Assembly: GCA_944384285.1 (NCBI GenBank)
Contig: CALWSX010000187.1
Span: forward strand, 1-5,674
DNA: 5,674 bases
Direction of reading: 5' to 3'
Source: an uncultured Lachnospiraceae bacterium
GTDB taxonomy: Bacteria; Bacillota; Clostridia; Lachnospirales; Anaerotignaceae
The notes under the pieces are model-generated. The model was not told the DNA's origin. It made no database searches and saw nothing but the letters and a program-made list of their open reading frames with translations. Below, piece by piece: positions 1-5,674 of this stretch; positions within the stretch are counted from its first letter, which is position 1; each line of letters starts with the position of its first letter. A program made the translations under genes and the position numbers.

Positions 1-1685
1 TCACCACCATAACATTTTGCAAGTACGTCTTTTCTCATTGCACTTACTGTTTCCCTGGCAATAATTTTATTTCCAATAGCTGCCTGAATAGGTATTTCAA
101 AAAGCTGTCTTGGAATTTCTTTTTTAAGTTTTTCACAAATTTTTCTGCCTCTTTCTATACTTGTAGACTCATGAACAATAAATGAAAGAGCATCGACAAC
201 TTCCTTATTTACAAGAATATCAAGTTTTACAAGTTTGCTTTCTTTGTATCCAACTAATGAATAGTCAAAAGATGCATACCCTCTACTTCTTGATTTCAAA
301 ACATCAAAAAAGTCATAAATAATTTCGTTTAAAGGCATGTAATAGTTAAGTACGGCTCTTGTTTCATCCATATAGTCAATACTTATATATTCGCCTCTAC
401 GCTGCTGACAAAGTTCCATAATTGCACCTATATATTCTTTTGGAAGAATTATTTCAGCTTTTACTATAGGTTCTTCTACTCTTTCTATACGTGTAGGTTC
501 TGGCATATTGCTTGGGTTTGAAATATCAAGGCAAGTTCCGTCAGTTAAATAAATTTTATAAATAACACTCGGTGCTGTTGTTACAACGTCAAAACTAAAC
601 TCTCTGTCAAGTCTTTCCTGTACAATTTCAAGATGCAAAAGTCCTAAAAATCCACATCTGAAACCAAATCCTAAAGCTACAGATGTCTCAGGTTCAAAGA
701 AAAGTGAAGCATCATTTAACTGAAGCTTTTCAAGAGCATCTCTTAAATCGCCGTATTTTGAACCATCTGATGGGAAAATACCGCAGTAAACCATAGGCTG
801 TACTGATTTATATCCTGGAAGTGGTTCAGGTGTAGGATTTTTCACATCAGTAATAGTATCACCAACGCGTGTATCCTTTACATTTTTAATGCTTGCTGTA
901 AGATAGCCAACATCACCCGCTTTAAGTTCATCACAAGGAACAAAACGTCCAGGCCCAAACACACCTACATCAACAACTTCAAATTCTTTTTTAGTGGCCA
1001 TAAATCTTACAAGAGATCCTTTTTTTACACTACCGTCAAACACTCGCATAATAACAATTACGCCTTTATACTGGTCATAAACGCTATCAAACACAAGTGC
1101 TTTTAAAGGTTTTTTCTCATTTCCTGATGGTGGAGGGATAACCTCTATAACCTGCTCAAGAACATCTTCAATATTTATTCCGTTTTTAGCTGAAATACGA
1201 GGACAACCTATAGCCGGAATACCGATTACATCTTCTATTTCATGTTCTACAAGATCAGGATTTGCACTTGGCAAGTCAATTTTATTAATTACCGGTAAAA
1301 CTTCCAAGTTGTTATCAATCGCAAGATAAACATTTGCAAGAGTCTGTGCCTCAATTCCCTGTGCGGCATCAACAATTAAAATAGCGCCCTCGCATGCTGC
1401 AAGGCTTCTTGAAACCTCATAATTAAAGTCAACATGACCTGGTGTATCTATAAGATTAAAAATATACTCATTTCCGTCTTTAGCATTATAAATAAGACGT
1501 ACTGCCTGAGCTTTTATTGTAATTCCTCTTTCTCTTTCAAGATCCATATTGTCAAGAACCTGTTCCTGCATTTCTCTTGATGTTAAAAGACCTGTTTTTT
1601 CAATAATTCTATCCGCAAGAGTAGATTTACCATGATCTATATGTGCAACAATACAGAAATTTCTTATTTTACTTTGTCTGTCCAA
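1..1685 (-). CDS. lepA: Elongation factor 4 (LepA), ribosome back-translocating GTPase, C-terminus cut by window edge
   Basis: Translation-factor GTPase of the EF-G-like family that binds the 70S ribosome and is reported to promote back-translocation or help initiation and ribosome maturation under stress. I translated 561 complete codons. The G domain is complete: G1 AHIDHGKST (about residues 14-22), G2 around RERGIT (51-56), G3 DTPGH (80-84, with the catalytic-type His84), G4 NKID (134-137) and G5 SAK (165-167). Domain II follows from about residue 195, then the EF-G-like domains and the LepA-specific C-terminal region, including the GFRCGFLGLLHLEI stretch near 341-354. The family is usually about 600 residues, so roughly 40 are missing off the left edge; no stop is seen. 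The start is TTG, chosen because MDRQSKIRNF matches the usual LepA N-terminus and a Shine-Dalgarno lies 9 nt upstream; the first in-frame ATG is codon 40, after the P-loop. It lies 122 nt downstream of aroA on the same strand. Identification is very secure. Confidence 0.97.
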   Translation of the reverse strand, partial: MDRQSKIRNFCIVAHIDHGKSTLADRIIEKTGLLTSREMQEQVLDNMDLERERGITIKAQAVRLIYNAKDGNEYIFNLIDTPGHVDFNYEVSRSLAACEGAILIVDAAQGIEAQTLANVYLAIDNNLEVLPVINKIDLPSANPDLVEHEIEDVIGIPAIGCPRISAKNGINIEDVLEQVIEVIPPPSGNEKKPLKALVFDSVYDQYKGVIVIMRVFDGSVKKGSLVRFMATKKEFEVVDVGVFGPGRFVPCDELKAGDVGYLTASIKNVKDTRVGDTITDVKNPTPEPLPGYKSVQPMVYCGIFPSDGSKYGDLRDALEKLQLNDASLFFEPETSVALGFGFRCGFLGLLHLEIVQERLDREFSFDVVTTAPSVIYKIYLTDGTCLDISNPSNMPEPTRIERVEEPIVKAEIILPKEYIGAIMELCQQRRGEYISIDYMDETRAVLNYYMPLNEIIYDFFDVLKSRSRGYASFDYSLVGYKESKLVKLDILVNKEVVDALSFIVHESTSIERGRKICEKLKKEIPRQLFEIPIQAAIGNKIIARETVSAMRKDVLAKCYGG

Positions 1686-1702
1686 AGACAAATACCTCCT
1701 TT
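1683..1702 (-). promoter_or_regulatory. lepA ribosome binding site and TTG start
   Basis: Read on the minus strand, AAAGGAGGT (1702-1694) is a near-complete anti-16S match. Two in-frame TTG codons follow, at 1691-1689 and 1685-1683. The first is only 3 nt from the AGGAGG core, too close for normal initiation; the second is 9 nt away and begins the conserved MDRQSK sequence. The second is therefore taken as the start. Strong Shine-Dalgarno pairing with a weak start codon is a common way to set moderate expression in low-GC Gram-positives. Confidence 0.8.
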
Positions 1703-1719
1703 AAAACTTACTAAGTTTT
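1703..1719. repeat. Perfect 8-bp inverted repeat directly upstream of the lepA ribosome binding site
   Basis: AAAACTTA and TAAGTTTT flank a single central base, giving a 17-bp palindrome. In the lepA transcript it could fold as a 7-bp stem with a 3-nt loop ending immediately before the AAAGGAGGT sequence. It could be a small leader hairpin or a protein operator, but it is AT-rich and short, so it may be chance. No long U-run on the minus strand follows it, so it does not look like a terminator for aroA. Confidence 0.4.
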
Positions 1720-1770
1720 TATTTCAAATCTATAGTTTAAAAGCTTTTGCTTTTATGCCAAATTCAGCTT

Positions 1771-1799
1771 ATTTTACCATAAAGTTATAAAAAACACAA
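1771..1799 (-). promoter_or_regulatory. Candidate sigma-A-type promoter for lepA
   Basis: On the minus strand TTGTGT (1799-1794) and TAAAAT (1776-1771) are separated by exactly 17 nt. This would start transcription near 1764 and give a leader of about 80 nt. It sits in the gap between aroA and lepA, so lepA could be expressed apart from the aro genes. I see no convincing GC-rich hairpin plus T-run ending aroA, so read-through from aroA into lepA is also possible. Match is good but AT-rich DNA yields such hits by chance. Confidence 0.5.
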
Positions 1800-1807
1800 A
1801 GACAAAA

Positions 1808-3094
1808 TTATAATTTTTCAAGTATTTCAAAAAAGTTCGGAAAAGAAATATTAACACATTCAGGATTATCTATAACTAAACCATTCTCCATACATGAGCC
1901 TAAAACAGAAAAAGCCATCGCAAGTCTATGGTCATTATATGTATTTAGTCTGGAAAATTTAAGTTCTTTTCCTCCCTCAATAATCATTCCATCATCTGTT
2001 TCCTCTATCTTTGCTCCAACTTTTTTTAATTCTGTTACAATGGCAGAAAGCCTGTTTGATTCTTTAACTTTTAATTCTTCCGCATTCTTTATTACAGTTT
2101 TTCCTTTCGCGAATAAAGCGGCAACTGCAATAACAGGTATTTCATCTATAAGTCTTGGTATAATATCCCCTTCTATCAAACACCCGTTAAGAGAACTCTC
2201 TTTTACTGTAATATCGGCAATATCTTCACCGTTATAATTTCTTTTATTGTATAACTTAATATCTGCACCCATATTTATAAGTACATCTATTATCCCTGTT
2301 CTTGTTTCATTTACTCCTATATTTTTAAGAGTTATCTCTGAATTTTTACAAATAGATGCCAAAACCATAAAATATGCTGCTGATGAAATATCACCTGGAA
2401 TTTTAATTTCTTTACCGTAAAGTTCTTTTACAGGGTTGCTTATAATTTTATTTCCTGACAACTTTATATCAGCACCCATAAAATTAAGCATAATTTCCGT
2501 ATGATTTCTTGATTTTTTAGGTTCTTCAATTATTGTTTTGCCTTCTGCATAAAGGCTTGCCAAAAGAATTGCACTTTTAACCTGTGCAGAAGCAACAGGC
2601 AAAGAATATTCTATACCTTTTAAACTTTTACCATGTATTATTAAAGGCGCAAAAGTTTTTTCGTTATCTTTATTAAGTGAATTTATTTCTGCACCCATAA
2701 GCCTTAAGGGATTACAAATTCTATCCATAGGGCGTTTTTTTAAAGATTCGTCCCCTGTTATTACACTTTCAAAATTCATAGCGGATAGTATTCCGCTCAT
2801 AAGCCTTATAGTTGTACCACTGTTATTAACATTTAAAATGGTATCTGGTTTTCTAAGTCCTTTTAAACCTTTTCCATAAACTATGACTTTATCTTTTAAA
2901 ATATCTATGTCTATTCCCATTTTTCTAAAACAGTCAATAGTTGAAATACAGTCTTCCCCCATTAAAAAACCTTCAATCTCACTTTTTCCCTTTGCTATAG
3001 AAGAAAACATTATACTTCTATGGGAAATCGACTTATCTCCGGGAACAGATATAACTTTATTTATATTTTTTTTATTTTTTATAAGCTTGTCCAT
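1808..3094 (-). CDS. aroA: 3-phosphoshikimate 1-carboxyvinyltransferase (EPSP synthase), class II type
   Basis: Transfers the enolpyruvyl group of phosphoenolpyruvate to shikimate-3-phosphate, the sixth shikimate-pathway step, in the cytoplasm. At 428 residues it is full length. Visible family motifs: PGDKSISHR (18-26, substrate-binding Lys21, Ser22, Arg26), NNSGTTIR (90-97), KRPMDR (120-125), SAQVK (169-173), SRNHTE (195-200), NETR (262-265), LIDEIP (315-320, with the catalytic-type Asp317), KESNR (344-348) and YNDHR (386-390). GDKS, SAQVK, RNHTE and NETR are all four signatures used to define class II (glyphosate-tolerant) enzymes, though the loop glycine (Gly93) is retained where the Agrobacterium CP4 enzyme has alanine. 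The ATG start is supported by AGAGG (3105-3101) 6 nt upstream and by the normal short lead before PGDKS. It follows aroF by 27 nt with no terminator, so the two are co-transcribed. Called aroE in Bacillus subtilis. Very secure. Confidence 0.97.
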   Translation of the reverse strand: MDKLIKNKKNINKVISVPGDKSISHRSIMFSSIAKGKSEIEGFLMGEDCISTIDCFRKMGIDIDILKDKVIVYGKGLKGLRKPDTILNVNNSGTTIRLMSGILSAMNFESVITGDESLKKRPMDRICNPLRLMGAEINSLNKDNEKTFAPLIIHGKSLKGIEYSLPVASAQVKSAILLASLYAEGKTIIEEPKKSRNHTEIMLNFMGADIKLSGNKIISNPVKELYGKEIKIPGDISSAAYFMVLASICKNSEITLKNIGVNETRTGIIDVLINMGADIKLYNKRNYNGEDIADITVKESSLNGCLIEGDIIPRLIDEIPVIAVAALFAKGKTVIKNAEELKVKESNRLSAIVTELKKVGAKIEETDDGMIIEGGKELKFSRLNTYNDHRLAMAFSVLGSCMENGLVIDNPECVNISFPNFFEILEKL

Positions 3095-3121
3095 CTAATT
3101 CCTCTAAATTTATAAAAAATA

Positions 3122-4111
3122 TTAAAAACTTAAATATTTTCTTATTTCTTTGCAAATCTTATCAAATTCCATAGGATTTAAGGCTTGCTCAGAATCTGAA
3201 AGAGCAAGTTTTGGATCTTCATGTACTTCCACCATAATTCCATCAGCTCCGACAGCTACAGCCGCTTTGCACAAGTCAGGAACAAAATTTTTGTTTCCAG
3301 AAGCATGGCTTGGATCTATTATTATAGGAAGTTTAGACTTTGAATGAATAACAGGAACCGAAGAAATATCAAGTGTAAACCTTGTTGATGTTTCAAATGT
3401 TCTTATTCCTCTTTCACACAAAATAACTTTTTCATTTCCTTCACATAAAATATATTCTGCTGCTGAAAGCCATTCATCTATAGTCGAACAAAAACCTCTT
3501 TTTAAAATTACAGGCTTATTTGTACGACCAACAGCCTTTAAAAGCTCAAAATTCTGCATATTTCTTGAACCAATTTGCAATATATCCAAATAGTCTACAG
3601 CAATTTTAAGATTTTCTTCACTTACAACCTCGGAAACAACAGGCATATTAAGTTCTTTTCCTACGCTATAAAGTATTTTAAGACCTTCTTCTTTAAGCCC
3701 CTGAAAAGAGTAAGGAGATGTTCTCGGTTTATATGTTCCGGCTCTTAAAATCTTTGCTCCTGAAGCTTTTACAGCTTTTGCAGTATTATAAAGCTGTTCT
3801 TTTGATTCAACAGAACAAGGCCCTGCTATTATAACAAAATTACCATGGCCAAAAGAAATATCTGAAACAAAAGATGTATTAGCTGTTTCATTTTTAGAAA
3901 ATTTAAGCTCGTCCGAAATATGAACTATTTTATCAACACCATGCATAAACTGAGGTTTTTTTTCTAAAAATTTGGTTTTATCCCCTATTAAAGCTATAGC
4001 TTTTACTTTTTCTCCGTTAATTAAAGAATAAGATAAACCTAAACCTTTTATTTCATCTATTATAAAATTTATATCGTTTTCTGTTGCATCTTTTTTCATT
4101 ACAACAATCAT
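3122..4111 (-). CDS. aroF: 3-deoxy-7-phosphoheptulonate (DAHP) synthase, type I-beta with N-terminal ferredoxin-like regulatory domain
   Basis: Condenses phosphoenolpyruvate and erythrose-4-phosphate to DAHP, the entry step of aromatic synthesis. The 329 residues match the Thermotoga maritima-type enzyme (338 aa). Residues 1 to about 66 (starting MIVVMKKDATENDI) form the ferredoxin-like domain, followed by a linker and a TIM barrel from about 85. Motifs: IAGPCSVE (95-102), RAGTYKPRTSPYSFQG (123-138), QIGSRNMQNF (179-188), LKRGF (203-207), LCERGIRTFE (231-240), DPSHASG (266-272) and VEVHEDP (294-300). By family analogy the metal ligands are Cys99, His269, Glu295 and Asp306. In the Thermotoga enzyme the N-terminal domain mediates feedback inhibition by tyrosine; the same is inferred here. 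No chorismate mutase domain is fused. The start is the first ATG, with AGGAGG (4125-4120) 8 nt upstream and an N-terminus like Thermotoga MIVV; Met5 is too far. First gene of the aroF-aroA operon. Confidence 0.97.
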   Translation of the reverse strand: MIVVMKKDATENDINFIIDEIKGLGLSYSLINGEKVKAIALIGDKTKFLEKKPQFMHGVDKIVHISDELKFSKNETANTSFVSDISFGHGNFVIIAGPCSVESKEQLYNTAKAVKASGAKILRAGTYKPRTSPYSFQGLKEEGLKILYSVGKELNMPVVSEVVSEENLKIAVDYLDILQIGSRNMQNFELLKAVGRTNKPVILKRGFCSTIDEWLSAAEYILCEGNEKVILCERGIRTFETSTRFTLDISSVPVIHSKSKLPIIIDPSHASGNKNFVPDLCKAAVAVGADGIMVEVHEDPKLALSDSEQALNPMEFDKICKEIRKYLSF

Positions 4112-4141
4112 AAATATTTCCTCCTGAAATATAATACCTAC

Positions 4142-4170
4142 ATTGTAATATCAAAAAAAGCCTGTGTCAA
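4142..4170 (-). promoter_or_regulatory. Consensus sigma-A-type promoter for the aroF-aroA operon
   Basis: On the minus strand a perfect TTGACA (4170-4165) and a TACAAT (4147-4142, five of six to consensus) are separated by exactly 17 nt. Transcription should begin near 4135, leaving a leader of only about 24 nt, most of it the AGGAGG ribosome binding site. That leaves no room for a T-box, riboswitch or attenuator, so any control of this operon is probably at initiation or by feedback on the enzyme. The -35 box lies inside the inverted repeat at 4153-4200. Confidence 0.85.
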
Positions 4171-4200
4171 CGCAAGGCAGGATATGAAATATCTTTTTTT
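4153..4200. repeat. Compound inverted repeat enclosing the aroF -35 box
   Basis: AAAAAAAG (4153-4160) and CTTTTTTT (4193-4200) are perfect 8-bp inverted arms. Inside lie CCTG (4161-4164) paired with CAGG (4178-4181), and a second small palindrome GATAT-GAA-ATATC (4181-4193). Seen on the minus strand, GCCT...AGGC (4178-4160) is followed at once by seven T's (4159-4153), which resembles a weak intrinsic terminator, yet the TTGACA of the aroF promoter lies in its loop. It could be an operator for a repressor of aroF, a stop to antisense transcription coming from hisC, or chance structure. Confidence 0.45.
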
Positions 4201-4217
4201 GGTCTATTAATTTATTT

Positions 4218-4286
4218 TTGTTAAATTTTTAATTATTGTATAACATATTGCGGCTTTAGTCTTTTTGTATTACTATTATTTATAAT
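4218..4286 (+). promoter_or_regulatory. Probable hisC promoter region (elements uncertain)
   Basis: A plus-strand promoter is expected here because hisC diverges from aroF. Candidates are TTGTTA (4218-4223) with TATAAC (4239-4244) at a short 15-nt spacing, TTGCGG (4248-4253) with TACTAT (4271-4276) at 17 nt, and a perfect TATAAT (4281-4286) with no good -35 box. None is clearly best. The leader would be at most about 90 nt, and no T-box signature or leader peptide is seen. Confidence 0.3.
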
Positions 4287-4291
4287 TATTT

Positions 4292-4307
4292 AAAAATTAT
4301 AATTTTT
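4292..4307. repeat. Perfect 16-bp AT-only palindrome upstream of hisC
   Basis: The 16 bases beginning AAAAATTA read the same on both strands. Just upstream, TATAATT (4281-4287) can instead pair with AATTATA (4295-4301) around a 7-nt loop, followed by a T-run. The element lies about 30 nt ahead of the hisC start codon, downstream of the likeliest promoter candidates. It could be an operator or simple AT-rich low-complexity DNA; with only A and T present, chance is a real possibility. Confidence 0.35.
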
Positions 4308-4337
4308 TGCTTTTACATATTAACAGGAGGTATTTTT

Positions 4338-5390
4338 ATGCTTTGGGCCGACAAAATCAGAGTTGTTAAACCTTATGTACCAGGTGAACAATCTAAAAAT
4401 CAAAATATTATTAAATTAAACGCAAACGAAAACCCTTATCCACCTTCTCCTGAAGTAAAAAAAGCTATATCAGAATTTGATTTTGATACTTTAAAAAAAT
4501 ATCCTGATGCTAACTCAATGGAACTCAAATCTGCTCTTGCTGAAAATTATAACATAAAAACAGAAAATGTTTTTGTAGGCAACGGTTCAGATGATGTTTT
4601 AGCTCTTGCTTTCATGTCTTTTTTTAATTCAAATAAACCTATTCTTTTTCCTGATATAACATACTCTTTTTATCCGGTATGGTGTTCTCTTTTTAATATT
4701 CCTTATGAAAACCCTGCACTTGATGATAATTTCAGAATAGTTTTAAAAGATTATGAAAAAGAAAATGGCGGAATAATTATCCCAAACCCAAATGCTCCTA
4801 CAGGAATTGGGGAAAATCTTTCTTTTATAGAAGAACTTCTTCAAAAAAATCAAGATGTAATAGTTATAATTGATGAAGCTTATGTAGATTTTGGGTGTGA
4901 AAGTGCTATACCCCTTATCGAAAAATATAACAACCTTGTAGTTGTTCAAACATTTTCAAAGTCAAGATCCCTTGCTGGTCTTCGTGTTGGTGCCGCATTT
5001 GCATCAAAAGAACTTATTTCAATTCTTGAAGCTGTTAAAAATTCTTATAACTCATACACACTTGATTCTCTTGCTTTAGTTGGCGCTACAGCATCTGTTA
5101 AAGATAAAAAATACTTTGAAGAAACCATCAAAAAAATTATTAATACAAGAGAAAATGCTGTTTGTGAGTTTAAAAAATTAGGTTTTAAAACCTATGAAAG
5201 CAAAACAAATTTCTTACTTGTTAGCCATGAAAAAATTCATGCAAAAGATATTTTCTTAAAACTCAAAGAAAAAGATATTTTTGTAAGATACTTTAATTCA
5301 AAAAGAATTGACAACTGTTTAAGAATAACTATAGGAACAGATGAGGAAATGGATAAACTTTTTTCTGCGCTTAAAGAAATTTTAGCTTAA
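4338..5390 (+). CDS. hisC: Histidinol-phosphate / aromatic aminotransferase (PLP-dependent, fold type I)
   Basis: Transfers an amino group between glutamate and imidazole-acetol phosphate in histidine synthesis; family members can also act on phenylpyruvate and hydroxyphenylpyruvate. The 350 residues match the family length. Visible features in order: LNANENPYPPSP (27-38), KKYPD (53-57, Tyr55), GNGSDDVL (81-88), FPDITYSFYP (104-113), NPNAPTG (150-156), IIDEAYVDF (177-185, with PLP-ring Asp179), TFSKSRSLAGLRVG (205-218, with the Schiff-base Lys208 and phosphate-binding Arg216) and LRITIGT (328-334, with the carboxylate-binding Arg329). The residue before PTG is alanine rather than the more usual asparagine. 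ATG is supported by AGGAGG (4325-4330) 7 nt upstream. It is divergent from aroF and 13 nt ahead of an unknown membrane protein. No other his gene is in the window, so an aromatic role, as for Bacillus subtilis HisC, is plausible but unproven. Confidence 0.93.
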   Translation: MLWADKIRVVKPYVPGEQSKNQNIIKLNANENPYPPSPEVKKAISEFDFDTLKKYPDANSMELKSALAENYNIKTENVFVGNGSDDVLALAFMSFFNSNKPILFPDITYSFYPVWCSLFNIPYENPALDDNFRIVLKDYEKENGGIIIPNPNAPTGIGENLSFIEELLQKNQDVIVIIDEAYVDFGCESAIPLIEKYNNLVVVQTFSKSRSLAGLRVGAAFASKELISILEAVKNSYNSYTLDSLALVGATASVKDKKYFEETIKKIINTRENAVCEFKKLGFKTYESKTNFLLVSHEKIHAKDIFLKLKEKDIFVRYFNSKRIDNCLRITIGTDEEMDKLFSALKEILA

Positions 5391-5403
5391 AAAGGAGTAA
5401 GTC

Positions 5404-5674
5404 ATGAGAAAAAATTTAAAATTAATAATTACTCTTATAATAGTTATTGTTTTAGGAAGTTTAATTTACATAAACAGACCTATTTACGGAAATACACCTG
5501 AAAACAGAGTTAAAATTTTAAACCAAAATAAAAAAGGAATATCGGTTATTTCAGAAACAAAAACTGATGATTTTATTTTATGTGAAATCAAGGACCAAAA
5601 TAATAATTACGGATTTGCGGTATTTGTCCCTTCAGAAAAAGGAAATTATGAATTTCAAACTAAAATTCTTCGTG
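5404..5674 (+). CDS. Unrecognised protein with N-terminal membrane anchor or signal peptide, 3' end beyond window
   Basis: The first 90 codons are present and open to the window edge. I do not recognise a family. The N-terminus MRKNLK is positively charged and is followed by a hydrophobic stretch, residues 7-22, rich in Ile, Leu and Val; there is no lipobox cysteine, so it is either a cleaved signal peptide or a single-pass anchor with the rest outside the cell. The visible outer part is hydrophilic and rich in Lys and Asn, with a short beta-rich-looking pattern (ISVISET, FILCEIK, YGFAVFV) and one cysteine at 60. The ATG is chosen because AAAGGAG (5391-5397) lies 6 nt upstream and the basic-then-hydrophobic start is typical. 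It begins 13 nt after the hisC stop with no terminator, so it is probably co-transcribed with hisC, though nothing seen links it to amino acid metabolism. Coding is likely; function is unknown. Confidence 0.8.
   Translation, partial: MRKNLKLIITLIIVIVLGSLIYINRPIYGNTPENRVKILNQNKKGISVISETKTDDFILCEIKDQNNNYGFAVFVPSEKGNYEFQTKILR

Noticed and set aside
1739..1748. AAAAGCTTTT palindrome as an aroA terminator
   Set aside because: The stem is five mostly A-T pairs with no loop, and no proper T-run follows on the minus strand.
2040..3347. Plus-strand open frames of 65-71 codons at 2040-2237, 2883-3098 and 3150-3347
   Set aside because: They lie wholly or almost wholly antisense to aroA and aroF, whose conserved motifs are unmistakable, and their translations have no recognisable features.
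4109..4111. Alternative aroF start at Met5
   Set aside because: The first ATG is 8 nt from a perfect AGGAGG and gives the MIVV N-terminus shared with the Thermotoga enzyme; Met5 would be about 20 nt away.
4112..4337. T-box, trp-type attenuator or other riboswitch in the aroF-hisC divergent region
   Set aside because: The aroF leader is only about 24 nt from its promoter, and on the hisC side there is no T-box consensus, no leader peptide rich in His or aromatic codons, and no GC-rich terminator/antiterminator pair.
4743..4949. Minus-strand 68-codon open frame inside hisC
   Set aside because: It is antisense to the HisC catalytic region; its Phe/Tyr/Ile-rich translation is the expected mirror of an AT-rich gene.
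1..5674. Mobile elements, CRISPR arrays, tRNA or rRNA genes, defence or other novel multi-gene system
   Set aside because: I saw no transposase or phage-like coding, no regularly spaced repeats and no tRNA-like or rRNA-like sequence; nearly all the window is explained by four housekeeping genes and one small unknown gene.

Overview
The window reads as a piece of chromosome from a low-GC, Gram-positive-like bacterium, most plausibly of the Clostridia/Firmicutes. This is an inference from the AT-rich base composition, the strong AGGAGG-type ribosome binding sites before most genes, a TTG start codon, close sigma-A-type promoter matches, and protein sequences resembling Firmicutes homologues. 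No gene order or marker in the window fixes the genus.

Layout: positions 1-4111 hold three genes on the minus strand, read right to left: aroF (DAHP synthase, 4111-3122), aroA (EPSP synthase, 3094-1808) and lepA (elongation factor 4, 1685 to beyond position 1, C-terminus cut off by the window edge). aroF and aroA are 27 nt apart with no terminator between them and form an operon behind a near-perfect promoter. lepA follows after a 122-nt gap that carries its own promoter-like sequence and a small inverted repeat just ahead of its ribosome binding site. A 226-nt AT-rich divergent region (4112-4337) separates aroF from two plus-strand genes: hisC (4338-5390), a histidinol-phosphate/aromatic aminotransferase, and, 13 nt later, the start of an unrecognised small protein with an N-terminal membrane segment (5404 to beyond the right edge).

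How the genes work together: AroF makes DAHP, the first committed step of the shikimate pathway, and AroA performs the penultimate step to chorismate. HisC-family aminotransferases work in histidine synthesis and, in Bacillus subtilis, also transaminate the aromatic 2-oxo acids; there hisC lies in the aromatic supraoperon close to the EPSP synthase gene. The divergent arrangement here therefore looks like an aromatic amino acid cluster. LepA is a translation GTPase with no obvious pathway link. All four recognised proteins keep their family motifs and look intact apart from the lepA truncation. I see no mobile element, CRISPR array, RNA gene or defence system. The points most worth a second look are the inverted-repeat structure wrapped around the aroF -35 box, the class II signature of AroA, the hisC/aro pairing, and the unknown membrane-anchored protein.
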